Source: Bradyrhizobium sp. CSA112 (GTDB lineage Bacteria; Pseudomonadota; Alphaproteobacteria; Rhizobiales; Xanthobacteraceae). From it: a DNA stretch of 64,000 bases. Every line of letters starts with the position of its first letter. Positions within the stretch are counted from its first letter, which is position 1. Below, one piece after another: positions 1 to 8,318 of this stretch. Where the stretch lies: the NCBI RefSeq assembly GCF_029051645.1, contig NZ_JAACFS010000020.1:58165-122164 (forward strand), in the 5' to 3' direction. The notes under the pieces are model-generated. The model had not been told where the DNA came from. It saw nothing but the letters and a program-made list of their open reading frames with translations, and did not search any database. The position numbers were made by a program, and so were the translations under genes.

Positions 1-716
1 CGCACGCCGCGCGCGATGTCGACTGCGCCTCGCGTATCGCCGTGAATGCACACGGTGTCGGTGCGCATCTTGATCACCTTACCGGTGACTGACACCACCG
101 CGCCGTCCTGCACCATCCGCACCACGCGGTCGGCAATCGTCTTCGCATCGTGCAGCACGGCGCCCGGTTTCTTGCGCGACACCAGCGAGCCGTTGTCCTC
201 GTAGGCACGGTCGGCAAACACCTCGTGCACCATCGGCAGGTTGGCGGCTTCGCCCGCCTGCACCAGCTTGGAATTGGCGAGCACCACGAAAATCAGATTG
301 GGGTCGACCGCCTTGATGCCGTCGGCGATGGCCTTCGCGGTCATGTCGTCCTCACAGGCGACGTTGGAGAGCGCGCCATGCGCCTTCACATGCGTGACCT
401 TGTAGCCGGCCGCGGTTGCGATCGCCTGCAACGCGCCGATCTGGTAGGCGACGAGATTTTCAATTTCCGAAGACTTCAAGCCGGGGATCGGCCGCCGGCC
501 GAAGCCATGCAGGTCGCGATAGCCAGGGTGCGCGCCGACGCTGACGCCGCGCGCTTTCGCAAGCTCAACGGTGCGGCGCATAATGTCAGGATCGCCGGCA
601 TGAAAGCCGCACGCGACATTCACCGACGTCGCCAGCTCGATCATCGCGGCGTCATTGCCCATTTCCCACGCGCCAAATCCTTCGCCGAGATCGCAATTGA
701 GGTCGATGGTTGTCAT
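1..716 (-). CDS. pxpA: 5-oxoprolinase subunit A (LamB/YcsF family), C-terminus outside window
   Basis: PxpA works with PxpB and PxpC in the cytosol as an ATP-dependent 5-oxoprolinase, opening 5-oxo-L-proline to glutamate. The start at 714-716 gives MTTIDLNCDLGEGFG, the family's N-terminal signature, followed by VNVACGFHAGDP near residue 32, GAHPGYRD and HVKAHGALSN, all hallmark LamB/YcsF blocks. About 238 codons are present and the frame is still open at base 1, so only a short C-terminal piece should be missing (family about 250 residues). It is the last gene of pxpB-pxpC-pxpA on this strand, 38 bp after pxpC. The alternative name lactam utilization protein refers to the same family. Confidence 0.93.
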   Translation of the reverse strand, partial: MTTIDLNCDLGEGFGAWEMGNDAAMIELATSVNVACGFHAGDPDIMRRTVELAKARGVSVGAHPGYRDLHGFGRRPIPGLKSSEIENLVAYQIGALQAIATAAGYKVTHVKAHGALSNVACEDDMTAKAIADGIKAVDPNLIFVVLANSKLVQAGEAANLPMVHEVFADRAYEDNGSLVSRKKPGAVLHDAKTIADRVVRMVQDGAVVSVTGKVIKMRTDTVCIHGDTRGAVDIARGV

Positions 717-754
717 GATGTTGGTCCGCTTCTCGTGAGTGGATTCCGTAAGCG

Positions 755-1810
755 TCAGTCCGGGCCCGATGCATCGGCCAGAGATACTGCGTGCCAGGTT
801 CCGGCATCGACTGCGCTGACGGCGTGGCCCGCGACATTGGCATCGTGCAGCGCGTCGATGTTGAGATCAATGTTTTCGATTGCGCGCAACCGCTCGGGCA
901 GGGTGCGCAGCAATTCTGCAAATTTGCGCGCTTCCGCCTGTGCTTCCGCCATGCTGACGGCCCGGAAGCGAAAGGCGCGCCCGGCGGGAATCTGCGCGAA
1001 CCGCCCGAGGTCGGCCGAAATCACGGTTGCGATCTTGGGATAGCCGCCGCTGGTGCCGCGGTCGGGCATCAACACGATCGGCTGGCCATTGCCGGGCACT
1101 TGCAGACTGCCGTTGACGGTACCGTCTGAGACGATGTTGTGGCCGTGCAGGTGCTTGAGCAAGGGGCCTTCGAGCCGGTAGCCCATGCGGTCGCTGGTTG
1201 CCGAAATCTTCCATTCGCTGTCGACAAGCAGTTTTTTGGTCTCGTCGGCGAATTCGTCATCCTGCGGACCCCAGACCATGCGGATCGGCGCGTCGGTTGC
1301 CGCCGGCAGTTCGATCCGCCGCTCCGGCGCGCTGCTTGCCGCTTTGGTCTGCAGTTCGTCGCCGGCCTGCAGCGGACGCGGATAGGGGCTGCCGAGGCCG
1401 GCGCGCGCGTTGACGGCAAGGCTGCCGAACATCGGCTCGCCGGCAATGCCGCCTTCGATCGCGAGATAGCTGAACGAACCGCCGCGGGCAAAGCCCAGCG
1501 TCAGGGTCTCGCCATCGGCGAGGGTTGCGGAAGTATCTGATGCCACGGCACGACCGGCGATATCGGCATTGCGCGGAGCTCCGGCCAGCGCAACGCGCAC
1601 CGCGCCGCCGCGCGCGGTAAAGCTTGCTCCGAACGGACCGACTTCGACCGCCGCCGTGAACGGTTCATTGCCGGCCAGCGTATTCGCGGCCGCGAGTGCC
1701 AGCCGATCCATCGCGCCGCTCGGCACCAGGCCGTAACGCTGAGCGCCGGGACGTCCACCGTCCTGCACCGAACTTGCCGGGCCGATCGATGCAATGACGA
1801 GCTTGCTCAT
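755..1810 (-). CDS. pxpC: 5-oxoprolinase subunit C (biotin-dependent carboxyltransferase/AHS2 family)
   Basis: PxpC is the carboxyltransferase-like subunit of PxpABC and is related to the second half of allophanate hydrolase (AHS2). The 351-residue protein begins MSKLVIASIGPASSVQDGGR, the usual family opening, and later shows PNSGxx-type sequence PSGAMDRLALAAANTLAGN and a C-terminal GYPKIATVISADLGRFAQI block. The start at 1808-1810 overlaps the pxpB stop by 4 bp (ATGA), so the two are probably translationally coupled; the open frame runs further upstream but only inside pxpB. Isolated family members are also annotated as KipA/urea carboxylase-like, but the A-B-C neighbourhood favours 5-oxoprolinase. 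Confidence 0.92.
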   Translation of the reverse strand: MSKLVIASIGPASSVQDGGRPGAQRYGLVPSGAMDRLALAAANTLAGNEPFTAAVEVGPFGASFTARGGAVRVALAGAPRNADIAGRAVASDTSATLADGETLTLGFARGGSFSYLAIEGGIAGEPMFGSLAVNARAGLGSPYPRPLQAGDELQTKAASSAPERRIELPAATDAPIRMVWGPQDDEFADETKKLLVDSEWKISATSDRMGYRLEGPLLKHLHGHNIVSDGTVNGSLQVPGNGQPIVLMPDRGTSGGYPKIATVISADLGRFAQIPAGRAFRFRAVSMAEAQAEARKFAELLRTLPERLRAIENIDLNIDALHDANVAGHAVSAVDAGTWHAVSLADASGPD

Positions 1811-2538
1811 GAGGCGATCTGCTCGGCAATGAACTCGCCGGCTTCGGCAGCGCGATCCTGCTCCTCGAAAGTTTTGGCATCGACAGCCGCAAAGGTGACG
1901 TTGTCGCCCGGCTCCAGCAGGAAGATCGGATCGCGATGAAGCTGGTAGGTGCGGACCGCCGTCCGTCCCAGAAGGTGCCAGCCGCTCGGGCCGGCCAAGC
2001 ACTGCACGCCGGTCTGTACCCCGCCGATCGAGATGGTGCCGGCCGGCGTCAGCAAGCGCGGATTCTGCCGCCGCGGCATGTGCAGGCTATCGGCGAGCCC
2101 GCTGAGATAGGACCACCCGGGCGTGAAGCCGATCATCGCGACGCGGTAATCACCGGCGACATGCCGCGCCACGATCTCGTCGGGTGTGGTGTTGAGGGTT
2201 TTTGCGACATCCTCGAGGTCGACGCCGTGCTCGCCGCCATACACAACCGGAATACGCCAGCGCCGGGTCTTTGTCGTTGCCGGTACCGGCCGCTGCGCGA
2301 GCGCGAGAATCTTTTCGCCAAGCTTGTCGAAATCGATCAACACGGGGTCGTAATGCACCAGCAGCGAACGATAGGTCGGCACGGTCTCGGTGATGCCTGC
2401 GATGGGTTCTGCAGCCAGCTCACGGTCAAGCGCCAGCACCCGCCGGTTGGCGGCGTCATCGATGTTGCGGCTGAATTCCACCGTGATGGCGCTGTCGCCA
2501 CTCGGCAAAAGGCGGGGCGGGGATAGCGTCGCGGCCAT
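1807..2538 (-). CDS. pxpB: 5-oxoprolinase subunit B (KipI/AHS1 family)
   Basis: PxpB is the AHS1/KipI-type subunit of the 5-oxoprolinase complex. The 243-residue product starts MAATLSPPRLLPSGDSAITV and carries the family blocks VPTYRSLLVHYDP, IPVVYGGEHGVDLEDVA and IGFTPGWSYLSGL, then the SIGGVQTGVQCLAGPSGW segment typical of AHS1. Length is normal. It is the first gene of the minus-strand pxpBCA operon. Upstream, between this start and the divergent rraA-like gene, lie about 280 bp containing an inverted repeat; the operon promoter must be there, but I could not assign -35/-10 boxes. Confidence 0.92.
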   Translation of the reverse strand: MAATLSPPRLLPSGDSAITVEFSRNIDDAANRRVLALDRELAAEPIAGITETVPTYRSLLVHYDPVLIDFDKLGEKILALAQRPVPATTKTRRWRIPVVYGGEHGVDLEDVAKTLNTTPDEIVARHVAGDYRVAMIGFTPGWSYLSGLADSLHMPRRQNPRLLTPAGTISIGGVQTGVQCLAGPSGWHLLGRTAVRTYQLHRDPIFLLEPGDNVTFAAVDAKTFEEQDRAAEAGEFIAEQIAS

Positions 2539-2570
2539 GGCCTCGTAACTGTCTCGCAGCTATTGCTTTT

Positions 2571-2619
2571 GAGCATGATCTCTTCGGAAAACCGGTACCC
2601 ACTTTTCCGGATCATGCTC
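2571..2619. repeat. Inverted repeat, intergenic palindrome
   Basis: GAGCATGATC at 2571-2580 and its reverse complement GATCATGCTC at 2610-2619 bracket an inner imperfect pair CGGAAAA/TTTTCCG. The element sits between divergent genes, so it is unlikely to be a terminator. It looks like a dispersed palindromic unit of the type common between Rhizobiales genes; copy number cannot be judged here. Confidence 0.7.
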
Positions 2620-2821
2620 CTGTGCTGGTCTCAACCTGTAGCGTGTTTTGGGCGCGAGTGGAATTCGCTTCGCGCGAAATCATCCAGTAAGTTCAATAAA
2701 TTAATCTGCATGCCGATGATAAGATGTTGTGATCGCGCTGCTTTCCGCGAGCCCTTGACGCGATGCCCGCGCCCCGCAAGATGCGCTACCTTTCATCCAT
2801 CCCTCGGAGCCCGCATTCCAG

Positions 2822-3520
2822 ATGTCCCTGTCCCCTGAAGCTCTCGCAACCCTGTCCGGCGTGTCCACCGCCACGATCACCACCGTTCTGCTCAAGAAGG
2901 GCCTGCGAAACATCTGGATGCGCGGCACCAAGCCGCTGCGGCCTGGGCAGCCGCGGCTGGTCGGCCCGGCCTTTACGCTGCGCTTTGTGCCCGCGCGCGA
3001 GGATCTGGCAACACCGGAATCCTGGTCGTCGCCAATTTCGACCCGCACCGCGATTGAAGCCATGCCGAAGGGCTGCATCGCTGTCGTCGACGCCATGGGC
3101 ATCACTGACGCCGGTATCTTCGGCGATATTCTTTGCGCGCGCATGGTCAAGCGCGGGGTTGCCGCGCTGATCACCGACGGTGTCGTGCGTGATGTCGAAG
3201 GCGTGCTTGGCACCAATCTTCCGGTCTGGTGCGACGGCTTCGCAGCGCCGCCTTCCGTGGCCGGGCTGACCTTCGTCGGCTGGGGCGAACCGATCGGCTG
3301 CGGCGGAGTTGCAGTATTTCCGAACGACATCGTCGTCGCCGACCAGGACGGGGCGGTGCTGATCCCGCAGGCGCTACTCGATCACGTGCTGGCCGAAGGG
3401 CCGGAGCAGGAGCGGATGGAGGCCTGGATCGTCAACGAGGTGAACAACGGCGCAGCATTGCCAGGCCTCTATCCGATGAACGCCGAGACCAAGGCGCGCT
3501 ACGCCGCTACGAAGAAATAA
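2822..3520 (+). CDS. RraA-like family protein (probable 4-hydroxy-4-methyl-2-oxoglutarate/oxaloacetate aldolase type)
   Basis: A 232-residue RraA-fold protein. The family covers class II HMG/CHA aldolases and oxaloacetate decarboxylases as well as the RNase E regulator. The phosphate/Mg site motif is visible as ITDGVVRDVEGV (about residues 120-131), where the Arg-Asp pair gives catalytic Arg and metal-binding Asp; GCIAVVDAMGITDAGIFGDI precedes it and VVADQDGAVLIP follows. Length and the ribonuclease-independent context suggest a metabolic enzyme, not the RNase E inhibitor. A cupin gene begins 23 bp downstream on the same strand, so the two probably form an operon. The substrate is not predictable from sequence. 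Confidence 0.85.
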   Translation: MSLSPEALATLSGVSTATITTVLLKKGLRNIWMRGTKPLRPGQPRLVGPAFTLRFVPAREDLATPESWSSPISTRTAIEAMPKGCIAVVDAMGITDAGIFGDILCARMVKRGVAALITDGVVRDVEGVLGTNLPVWCDGFAAPPSVAGLTFVGWGEPIGCGGVAVFPNDIVVADQDGAVLIPQALLDHVLAEGPEQERMEAWIVNEVNNGAALPGLYPMNAETKARYAATKK

Positions 3521-3543
3521 CATCAACCAGTAGAGGTAACTCC

Positions 3544-3948
3544 ATGGAAATCCATCTCGCTGGCTCCCGGCCGACGCGCCGGGCGCCGCCGGACTATTTC
3601 ACCGGCACGGTGCTGCAGGATCCGATCATCGCAACGGAGCAACCGGCGCGGCTGGTCTCGACACGCGTCTCGTTCGAGCCGGGCGCGCGCACTGCATGGC
3701 ACACGCATCCGCTAGGGCAGACGCTGTACGTGATTTCAGGCGTTGGCCGCGTCCAGGCCAAGGGCGGACCTGTCAGGGAAATCCGGCCCGGCGACGTCGT
3801 CTGGATTCCGCCCGGCGAGAAGCATTGGCACGGCGCTTCGCCGACCAACAGCATGACCCACATTGCCATGCAGGAAGCGTTCGACGGAAGCTACGTCACC
3901 TGGATGGAGCACGTGAGCGACGCGGAGTATTCCGTGAAGGTCGGCTAA
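3544..3948 (+). CDS. Small cupin-domain protein
   Basis: A 134-residue single-domain cupin. The start ATG at 3544 follows GTAGAGGTAACTCC, a good ribosome binding site, and a much longer open frame upstream overlaps the rraA-like gene and was not used. The first cupin motif reads WHTHPLGQTLYVISGVG, with HxH and the Gly-rich turn, and the second is PGDVVWIPPGEKHWHG, giving the third metal His. Such proteins (quercetinase/YhhW-like or TM1459-like) bind Mn, Fe or Ni. It is likely co-transcribed with the preceding aldolase-type gene and may act on the same carboxylate pathway; this is inference. Confidence 0.85.
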   Translation: MEIHLAGSRPTRRAPPDYFTGTVLQDPIIATEQPARLVSTRVSFEPGARTAWHTHPLGQTLYVISGVGRVQAKGGPVREIRPGDVVWIPPGEKHWHGASPTNSMTHIAMQEAFDGSYVTWMEHVSDAEYSVKVG

Positions 3949-3960
3949 ATTCCTGCCGCT

Positions 3961-4314
3961 TCACAAGCGCTGAGCGGTCCAGGTGCCGGAGCACAAGGCT
4001 GCGCGCCACGTGCCCGAACCTGACGTGCCCGTGAGAACGCCGGAGCCGACCGCGCGCTTCATGCCGCTCTCAAGGGTCACGCGGATGGTGCCGGCTTCGG
4101 CGACGCGGCCGGAAGCCGTTACCGCGGCGTTGTTCGAGGCGACCTGGCCGTTGCTGATCCCGATCGAGACTGACGCGCCGCTGCTGCAGGCGGCGTTCGA
4201 CGAGTTGATCTGCACATTCCAGGCGCCGTCGAATGTTGCGGCTGCGGATGGTGTCGCAAGGCCCAGTGCAGCAAGCAGCGTAGCGGCTATTACGGATTTC
4301 CGAGACTTTACCAT
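3961..4314 (-). CDS. Small secreted protein of unknown function
   Basis: A 117-residue protein with a clear signal peptide: MVKSRKSVIAATLLAALGL followed by a cleavage site near TPSAAA|TFDG. The mature part is Ser/Gly/Ala-rich, begins TFDGAWNVQINSSNAACSSG, contains two or three cysteines that could form disulfides, and ends GTWRAALCSGTWTAQRL. The pattern resembles small periplasmic beta-rich proteins found in Bradyrhizobium, but I do not recognise a named family. It converges on the cupin gene (12 bp between stop codons). Confidence 0.72.
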   Translation of the reverse strand: MVKSRKSVIAATLLAALGLATPSAAATFDGAWNVQINSSNAACSSGASVSIGISNGQVASNNAAVTASGRVAEAGTIRVTLESGMKRAVGSGVLTGTSGSGTWRAALCSGTWTAQRL

Positions 4315-4414
4315 GACGTGCCCCTTTGGTTGGACACGATCACACTCTCACGCCGGTTCCATGGTGACTGTGATTACCATCACGCGACGGGACGCCAAGA
4401 ACGGGACGCCAAGA

Positions 4415-4448
4415 CAGGACTCATGAAAAGACAGGGCTCATGAAAAGC
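4415..4448. repeat. Tandem 17-bp duplication
   Basis: GACAGGACTCATGAAAA is followed directly by GACAGGGCTCATGAAAA, two 17-bp copies differing at one base. It lies between two minus-strand genes and abuts the terminator of the DUF2147 gene. Probably a replication-slippage product. Confidence 0.75.
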
Positions 4449-4469
4449 CCCGCGCTACGGCGGGGCTCC
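4443..4469 (-). terminator. Rho-independent terminator of the DUF2147 gene
   Basis: Read on the minus strand, GAGCCCCGCCGTAGCG is followed by CGGGGCTTTTCA: a GC-rich stem (GCCCCGC/GCGGGGC) with a short loop and a run of T. It begins about 29 bp after the stop codon of the gene ending at 4498, in the correct orientation. Confidence 0.75.
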
Positions 4470-4497
4470 GGTCGAATGTACAGGCCGTGCCTGCCGG

Positions 4498-5328
4498 TCA
4501 GTTGACGCGGGTCCAGGTCTGGCCGCCACAGAACATGCCGCCGAAGGCGCAGCCCTGAACGCGCAGACTGTCGGTGCCCTTGAGGGCGATCGTCGAGTCA
4601 TAGGTGCTGCCGGTGGTCGGATCGAGAATCCGGCCACTCCACTTATCCTTGCCGGGTTTCATGTTGATCAAGACCTGCTCGCCGTTCTGCTCCGACTTCT
4701 TGTCGATGGAATAGCCGCAGAGATTCGGGCCGCATTGCTCGATCCGCACCTTGCCTTCCTTTTCCTCCGTCAGCCACACGCCAAGCGGTGAGTTCGCCGT
4801 CGAAGCTGCCGGGGCGGCGGCCTGTTTCTGTTGCGGCGGCGGTGGTGCCGGTGCGGCAACGGGGGCGGGCGCCGGCGGTACCGCCGGAGCGGCGCTCGGT
4901 GACGCTTGAGGAGCGGCGGGTGTTGCCGCGGGCGCAGCGGCATCCGTCGGCGCAACCGCCGCCGTCGCCGTCGATGGCGTGGCCGTTGCAGCGGCGGGAG
5001 CGGCCGGAGCAGGGGCGGCAGGCGCTGGCGCCGTCGCCGCAGGAGCGGCGGCCTGCTCAGCCGGTGCTGGCGCGGCCGGGGTTGTAGCTTCGGGTGCGGT
5101 CTTCGCCTGCTGCGGCGCCTTTTTGCCCGGACGATCCAGATCGCCTTCCTCGCCACGCGGGCGCTTGGCCTTCTTGCCGGTATTATCGTAGACGCCAGGA
5201 ATGGAAACGGTGCCGCGATCGGGATCGATCGTAATGGTGCGGCCACCATACTCGAAGGAGTACTGGGCCTGCGCGGCAGTGACGGTGCTCGCCAGCAAGA
5301 GCACAGCGATAGCGAGACACTTCTTCAT
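4498..5328 (-). CDS. Secreted DUF2147-domain protein with long Ala/Pro linker
   Basis: A 276-residue exported protein. MKKCLAIAVLLLASTVTAAQAQ is a signal peptide. Residues about 22-75 form a charged segment beginning YSFEYGGRTITIDPDRG; about 75-175 is an almost pure Ala/Pro/Thr linker; the C-terminal 95 residues (SPLGVWLTEEKEGKVRIEQC ... QTWTRVN) match DUF2147, a small beta-barrel-like domain normally 120-140 residues and often the whole protein. Four cysteines (QCG, NLCG, GCAF, MFCGG) could form disulfides. The linker suggests an envelope-tethered or spaced domain. Function unknown. It has its own terminator. Confidence 0.8.
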   Translation of the reverse strand: MKKCLAIAVLLLASTVTAAQAQYSFEYGGRTITIDPDRGTVSIPGVYDNTGKKAKRPRGEEGDLDRPGKKAPQQAKTAPEATTPAAPAPAEQAAAPAATAPAPAAPAPAAPAAATATPSTATAAVAPTDAAAPAATPAAPQASPSAAPAVPPAPAPVAAPAPPPPQQKQAAAPAASTANSPLGVWLTEEKEGKVRIEQCGPNLCGYSIDKKSEQNGEQVLINMKPGKDKWSGRILDPTTGSTYDSTIALKGTDSLRVQGCAFGGMFCGGQTWTRVN

Positions 5329-5613
5329 TATGCGACCTCCTGAGCAGGGAATCCGAATTCCCTAGTACGCAGCGACTGCTTCACCAAACGTGATCCAGAT
5401 CACTTTCAAACTATTAAGTCGTGTCCTAGCGGCTTAGGTTCAAATTCGATTGGGCAGTCTAACTTGGGCAGTCTAAATAGCGCCCAGTAGACGGTCAATT
5501 TCCTGCGAAAACAGGGTCGCCCAGCTACGGCGAAATAATAGATGACATCGCTGTAAGCGATGGTGTCGGATTTAGACCAGATACTCACGCGGTGCCAGCC
5601 GGAGAAATCGAAC
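5329..5613. other. Intergenic region, no gene seen
   Basis: About 285 bp between divergent genes. It is AT-richer than its surroundings, contains a GTGATCCAGATCAC palindrome-like segment at 5390-5403 and two nearly identical copies of TTGGGCAGTCTAA (5449-5461 and 5465-5477). The promoters for both neighbours should lie here, but no confident -35/-10 pair was assigned. Confidence 0.5.
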
Positions 5614-6126
5614 GTGACCGTCTCGCTTCACGAAGCTTCCGTCGGCGTGTTCGTGCCTTATCTTGGGAATCTGTCCAGCCTGCTCGACCAGGCCTCGGCC
5701 CATGCCGAAGTTCGAAACATCGATCCCGTAGTTCTTCTGAACATGCGGCTCTCTCCCACCATGTACGACCTGAAGCAGCAGGTGGGAGAAGCCAGCCGGC
5801 ATGCGATCGTTGCCTGCGCACTGCTGGCTGGGCGTCCGCCTCACACATTCCCAAACGCCGAGCCTGACATTCCAGAACTCAAGTCGCGGATATCGGCGGC
5901 GATCGATTTTGTGCAAGGCTTGCCGCCTGCGGAAATCGACGCCGCAACCGACAAGGAAGTCGTTTTCACTTTCAAAAACGGCGCCGAACGAAAATTCACC
6001 GGAAAATCGCTGCTGCTGACATTCAGCCTTCCGCAGTTCTTCTTTCACGTTACGACGGCTTACGACATCCTGCGCCACGCCGGCGTCGATCTGGCCAAGA
6101 AAGATTTTCTGGGGCCGCCGAGATAG
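5614..6126 (+). CDS. DUF1993 family protein
   Basis: A 170-residue DUF1993 protein, a DinB-like four-helix fold of unknown activity. I place the start at GTG 5614 because GGAGAAATC (5601-5609) is a proper ribosome binding site and the resulting MTVSLHEASVGVFVPYLGN is the usual family N-terminus; a longer frame exists from 5560 without homology. The family features are LNMRLSPTMYDLKQQV in the first helix pair and the C-terminal FFFHVTTAYDILRHAGVDL. Possible metal-binding His residues sit in HAIVAC and FFFHVTTAYDILRHAG. No operon partner. Confidence 0.85.
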   Translation: MTVSLHEASVGVFVPYLGNLSSLLDQASAHAEVRNIDPVVLLNMRLSPTMYDLKQQVGEASRHAIVACALLAGRPPHTFPNAEPDIPELKSRISAAIDFVQGLPPAEIDAATDKEVVFTFKNGAERKFTGKSLLLTFSLPQFFFHVTTAYDILRHAGVDLAKKDFLGPPR

Positions 6127-6157
6127 CCGTCAGAACAGCGCGCCGCCTCAAAGAGTT

Positions 6158-6246
6158 CGTCATGGCCGGGCTTGTCCCGGCCATCCACGTCTTTAGGCCC
6201 GACCAAAGTGAAGACGTGGATGCCCGGGACAAGCCCGGGTATGACG
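6158..6246. repeat. Palindromic intergenic repeat (REP-like)
   Basis: CGTCATGGCCGGGCTTGTCC at the left end pairs with GGACAAGCCCGGGTATGACG at the right end, with an inner CCACGTCTT/AAGACGTGG pair, giving one long hairpin of about 88 bp. It lies between convergent genes just after the DUF1993 stop and may act as a bidirectional terminator as well as a dispersed repeat. Confidence 0.8.
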
Positions 6247-6285
6247 GTGGGACCATCCCCCCTCACGTCTTACAGCGCCGGAAGG

Positions 6286-6711
6286 TTACGCTTCGCCGCT
6301 GTCCTGGCTGGCCTGACTGGCGGCAACGCTGCGTCCGGTCATCTCGCTCTTCAATTGCTCGAAACGCCGGCGTGCGTCGCTTTCGCGATCGTCCACCATC
6401 TGAATCGCGGCCTCCCTCGACATCGGGCCGGTAACGATCGGCGTGGAATTCTCGCCGATGGTTTCGTCGACATAGTAGTCGCCATTGTCGAGGCGGACTG
6501 TCCATTTGAGGCGGATCGCCGCCATCGGCCCGGGACCGAACTTTGAATAGCCATGAGCCTCGATGGGCGAGGTGGCCACGGGGATGGGCGGAGGGGTCGC
6601 GGGCTTTTGCTCGGTGACCGCGGTTTTTTCGCTTTCGCGACGGCTTTCCGGCGGGTCAAGAATGCTGGCGATGGTCGCCAGGGCATTGTCGGTCGGGTCG
6701 CCTTGCGTCAC
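6286..6711 (-). CDS. Conserved hypothetical cytoplasmic protein
   Basis: A 141-residue soluble protein I cannot assign. The N-terminal 55 residues (MTQGDPTDNALATIASILDP, then Pro/Ala/Thr-rich) look disordered; residues about 56-100 have a small beta domain (FGPGPMAAIRLKWTVRLDNG, then YYVDETIGENSTPIV); the C-terminus is a charged helix ending in an Ala/Ser-rich tail. There is no signal peptide or membrane segment. Codon use looks native. It stands alone between a repeat and the amidase operon. Confidence 0.65.
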   Translation of the reverse strand: MTQGDPTDNALATIASILDPPESRRESEKTAVTEQKPATPPPIPVATSPIEAHGYSKFGPGPMAAIRLKWTVRLDNGDYYVDETIGENSTPIVTGPMSREAAIQMVDDRESDARRRFEQLKSEMTGRSVAASQASQDSGEA

Positions 6712-6828
6712 GATTCAGCCTCCGGATCGCGCCCGTTTGCGGAATCGGTATCCGTTGCCGCTCAGGGCTCTTTCCTTGCTTCCGAATAAAGCCAGGCTTT
6801 GTCAATCCGTGGCTTTTTTAGTGCCCGG

Positions 6829-8253
6829 CTAGGCGCATACCGGAGGTATTCTGTTCTTCCAGGGCCGCGCCTGCTCGAGCTGTCCGGCCAGCCTGAACAG
6901 CGTAGCCTCATCGGCGAACCGGGCCGAGAACATCATGCCGAGCGGCAATCCGGCCTTGTTCCACGCCAGCGGCACCGACATCGCCGGCTGCCCGGACATG
7001 TTGAACATGGAGGTCCCCGGCATATAGCGGCGCAGGATCGGGGCAATGTGCGACAGGTCGTTCGACATGGTGTTGAGCTCGCCGATGCGCAGCGGCGGCG
7101 CACACAACGTCGGACACAGGAAGACATCGCAGCTCTCGAAGAAGGCTGCCAGCGCGCGCGAAATCTGGAAGGCCGCGAGCTGGGCGGCGACATAGTCGGT
7201 CGACGTGTTCTTCTTCGCGTTGTGAGACTGCGCCAGCGTCAATATCTCGAGATCATTGTCCGTCATCTCTCGACCGAGCCTCTGCTCGATCAACCGCACC
7301 GTCAGCGCGGTGTTGCCGCCGACGATGGTGGTCATGACTGCGGCCGGATCAGCGGCAAGCACCGGCGCCCGTTCTTCGACGTGATGGCCAAGCCCCGCGA
7401 GGAGGCCCGCAATCTCACGCACGGCTGCCGCGATTTCCGGATCGATGGCGTCGCCATACGGCGATTTGTCGGTGAAGGCGATGCGGAGCCGGCCAGGATC
7501 GCGGCTGACTTCCTGCGAAAACGGCCGCTCCGGCGGCGGCGCCACGTAAGGGCTCGACGGCTCCGGGCCGTGGATCGCGTCCATCATCACCGCGCTATCG
7601 CGCACGCTGATGCTCACGACATGGCCGCAGGAGAAACCGCCCCAGCCTTCGCCGCGATCAGGGCCGAGCGGATTGCGCGCCCGCGTCGGCTTTAAGCCGA
7701 ACACGCCGGAGGCCGAGGCGGGAATTCGGATCGAGCCGCCGCCATCGCTGGCATGCGCGACGGGGAGGATGCGGGCGGCAACGGCGGCCGCCGCGCCGCC
7801 CGATGACCCGCCGGAAGAATGCTCGGGATTCCAGGGGTTGCGGGTCGGCCCGTGCAGGCGCGACTCCGTCGTCGGCATCAGGCCGAATTCGGGACTGGAG
7901 CTCTTGCCGAAGATCGCAACGCCAGTATCGAGGAAGCGTTGCGCCAGCGTGCCGCTATGGTCGGCGACAAAATCCTTCAGGATCGTGGCGCCTGAGGTCG
8001 TGCGTGTGCCCTCCAGGAGGTCGAGATCCTTCAGCAGGAACGGTACGCCGGTAAAGGGACCGTCGGGCAGGCCGCGCTCGATCTGGCGTTCGGCATAGTC
8101 GTAGTGCTTGACGACGACCGCGTTGATCTGCGGATCGACCTTCGCTGTCCGGGCGACGGCCTCGTCGAGCAATTCCTTGGCCGAGACCTGTTTCTTCCGA
8201 ACCAGTTCGGCAAGGCCGACCGCGTCGTAACTGCCGTATTCCTTGAAGGCCAT
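6829..8253 (-). CDS. Amidase (amidase signature family)
   Basis: A 474-residue amidase-signature hydrolase. The Ser-cisSer-Lys triad is visible: Lys in GVPFLLKDLDLLEG (near residue 77), the Gly/Ser-rich block EHSSGGSSGGAAAAVAA with the cis-Ser, and the nucleophile region ASDGGGSIRIPASASGVFG. I start at ATG 8253 (MAFKEYGSYDAVG), preceded by AGGTG; an upstream extension of 14 residues lacks homology. It is the last gene of the minus-strand run beginning with the ABC transporter binding protein, 65 bp after the 2-hydroxyacid dehydrogenase. Substrate unknown: aryl/alkyl amides or a carbamoyl sugar derivative imported by the transporter are possible. Confidence 0.88.
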   Translation of the reverse strand: MAFKEYGSYDAVGLAELVRKKQVSAKELLDEAVARTAKVDPQINAVVVKHYDYAERQIERGLPDGPFTGVPFLLKDLDLLEGTRTTSGATILKDFVADHSGTLAQRFLDTGVAIFGKSSSPEFGLMPTTESRLHGPTRNPWNPEHSSGGSSGGAAAAVAARILPVAHASDGGGSIRIPASASGVFGLKPTRARNPLGPDRGEGWGGFSCGHVVSISVRDSAVMMDAIHGPEPSSPYVAPPPERPFSQEVSRDPGRLRIAFTDKSPYGDAIDPEIAAAVREIAGLLAGLGHHVEERAPVLAADPAAVMTTIVGGNTALTVRLIEQRLGREMTDNDLEILTLAQSHNAKKNTSTDYVAAQLAAFQISRALAAFFESCDVFLCPTLCAPPLRIGELNTMSNDLSHIAPILRRYMPGTSMFNMSGQPAMSVPLAWNKAGLPLGMMFSARFADEATLFRLAGQLEQARPWKNRIPPVCA

Positions 8254-8318
8254 GCGCACACCTCGCTTGCCGGCCGGTCGGTGGACCGGCCGCATCCAGG
8301 GTCATTCATGCGGACGAT

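Noticed and set aside
4770..5250. Arg/Pro/Leu-rich frames in the DUF2147 linker region
   Set aside because: They are frame-shifted readings of the Ala/Pro-rich linker.
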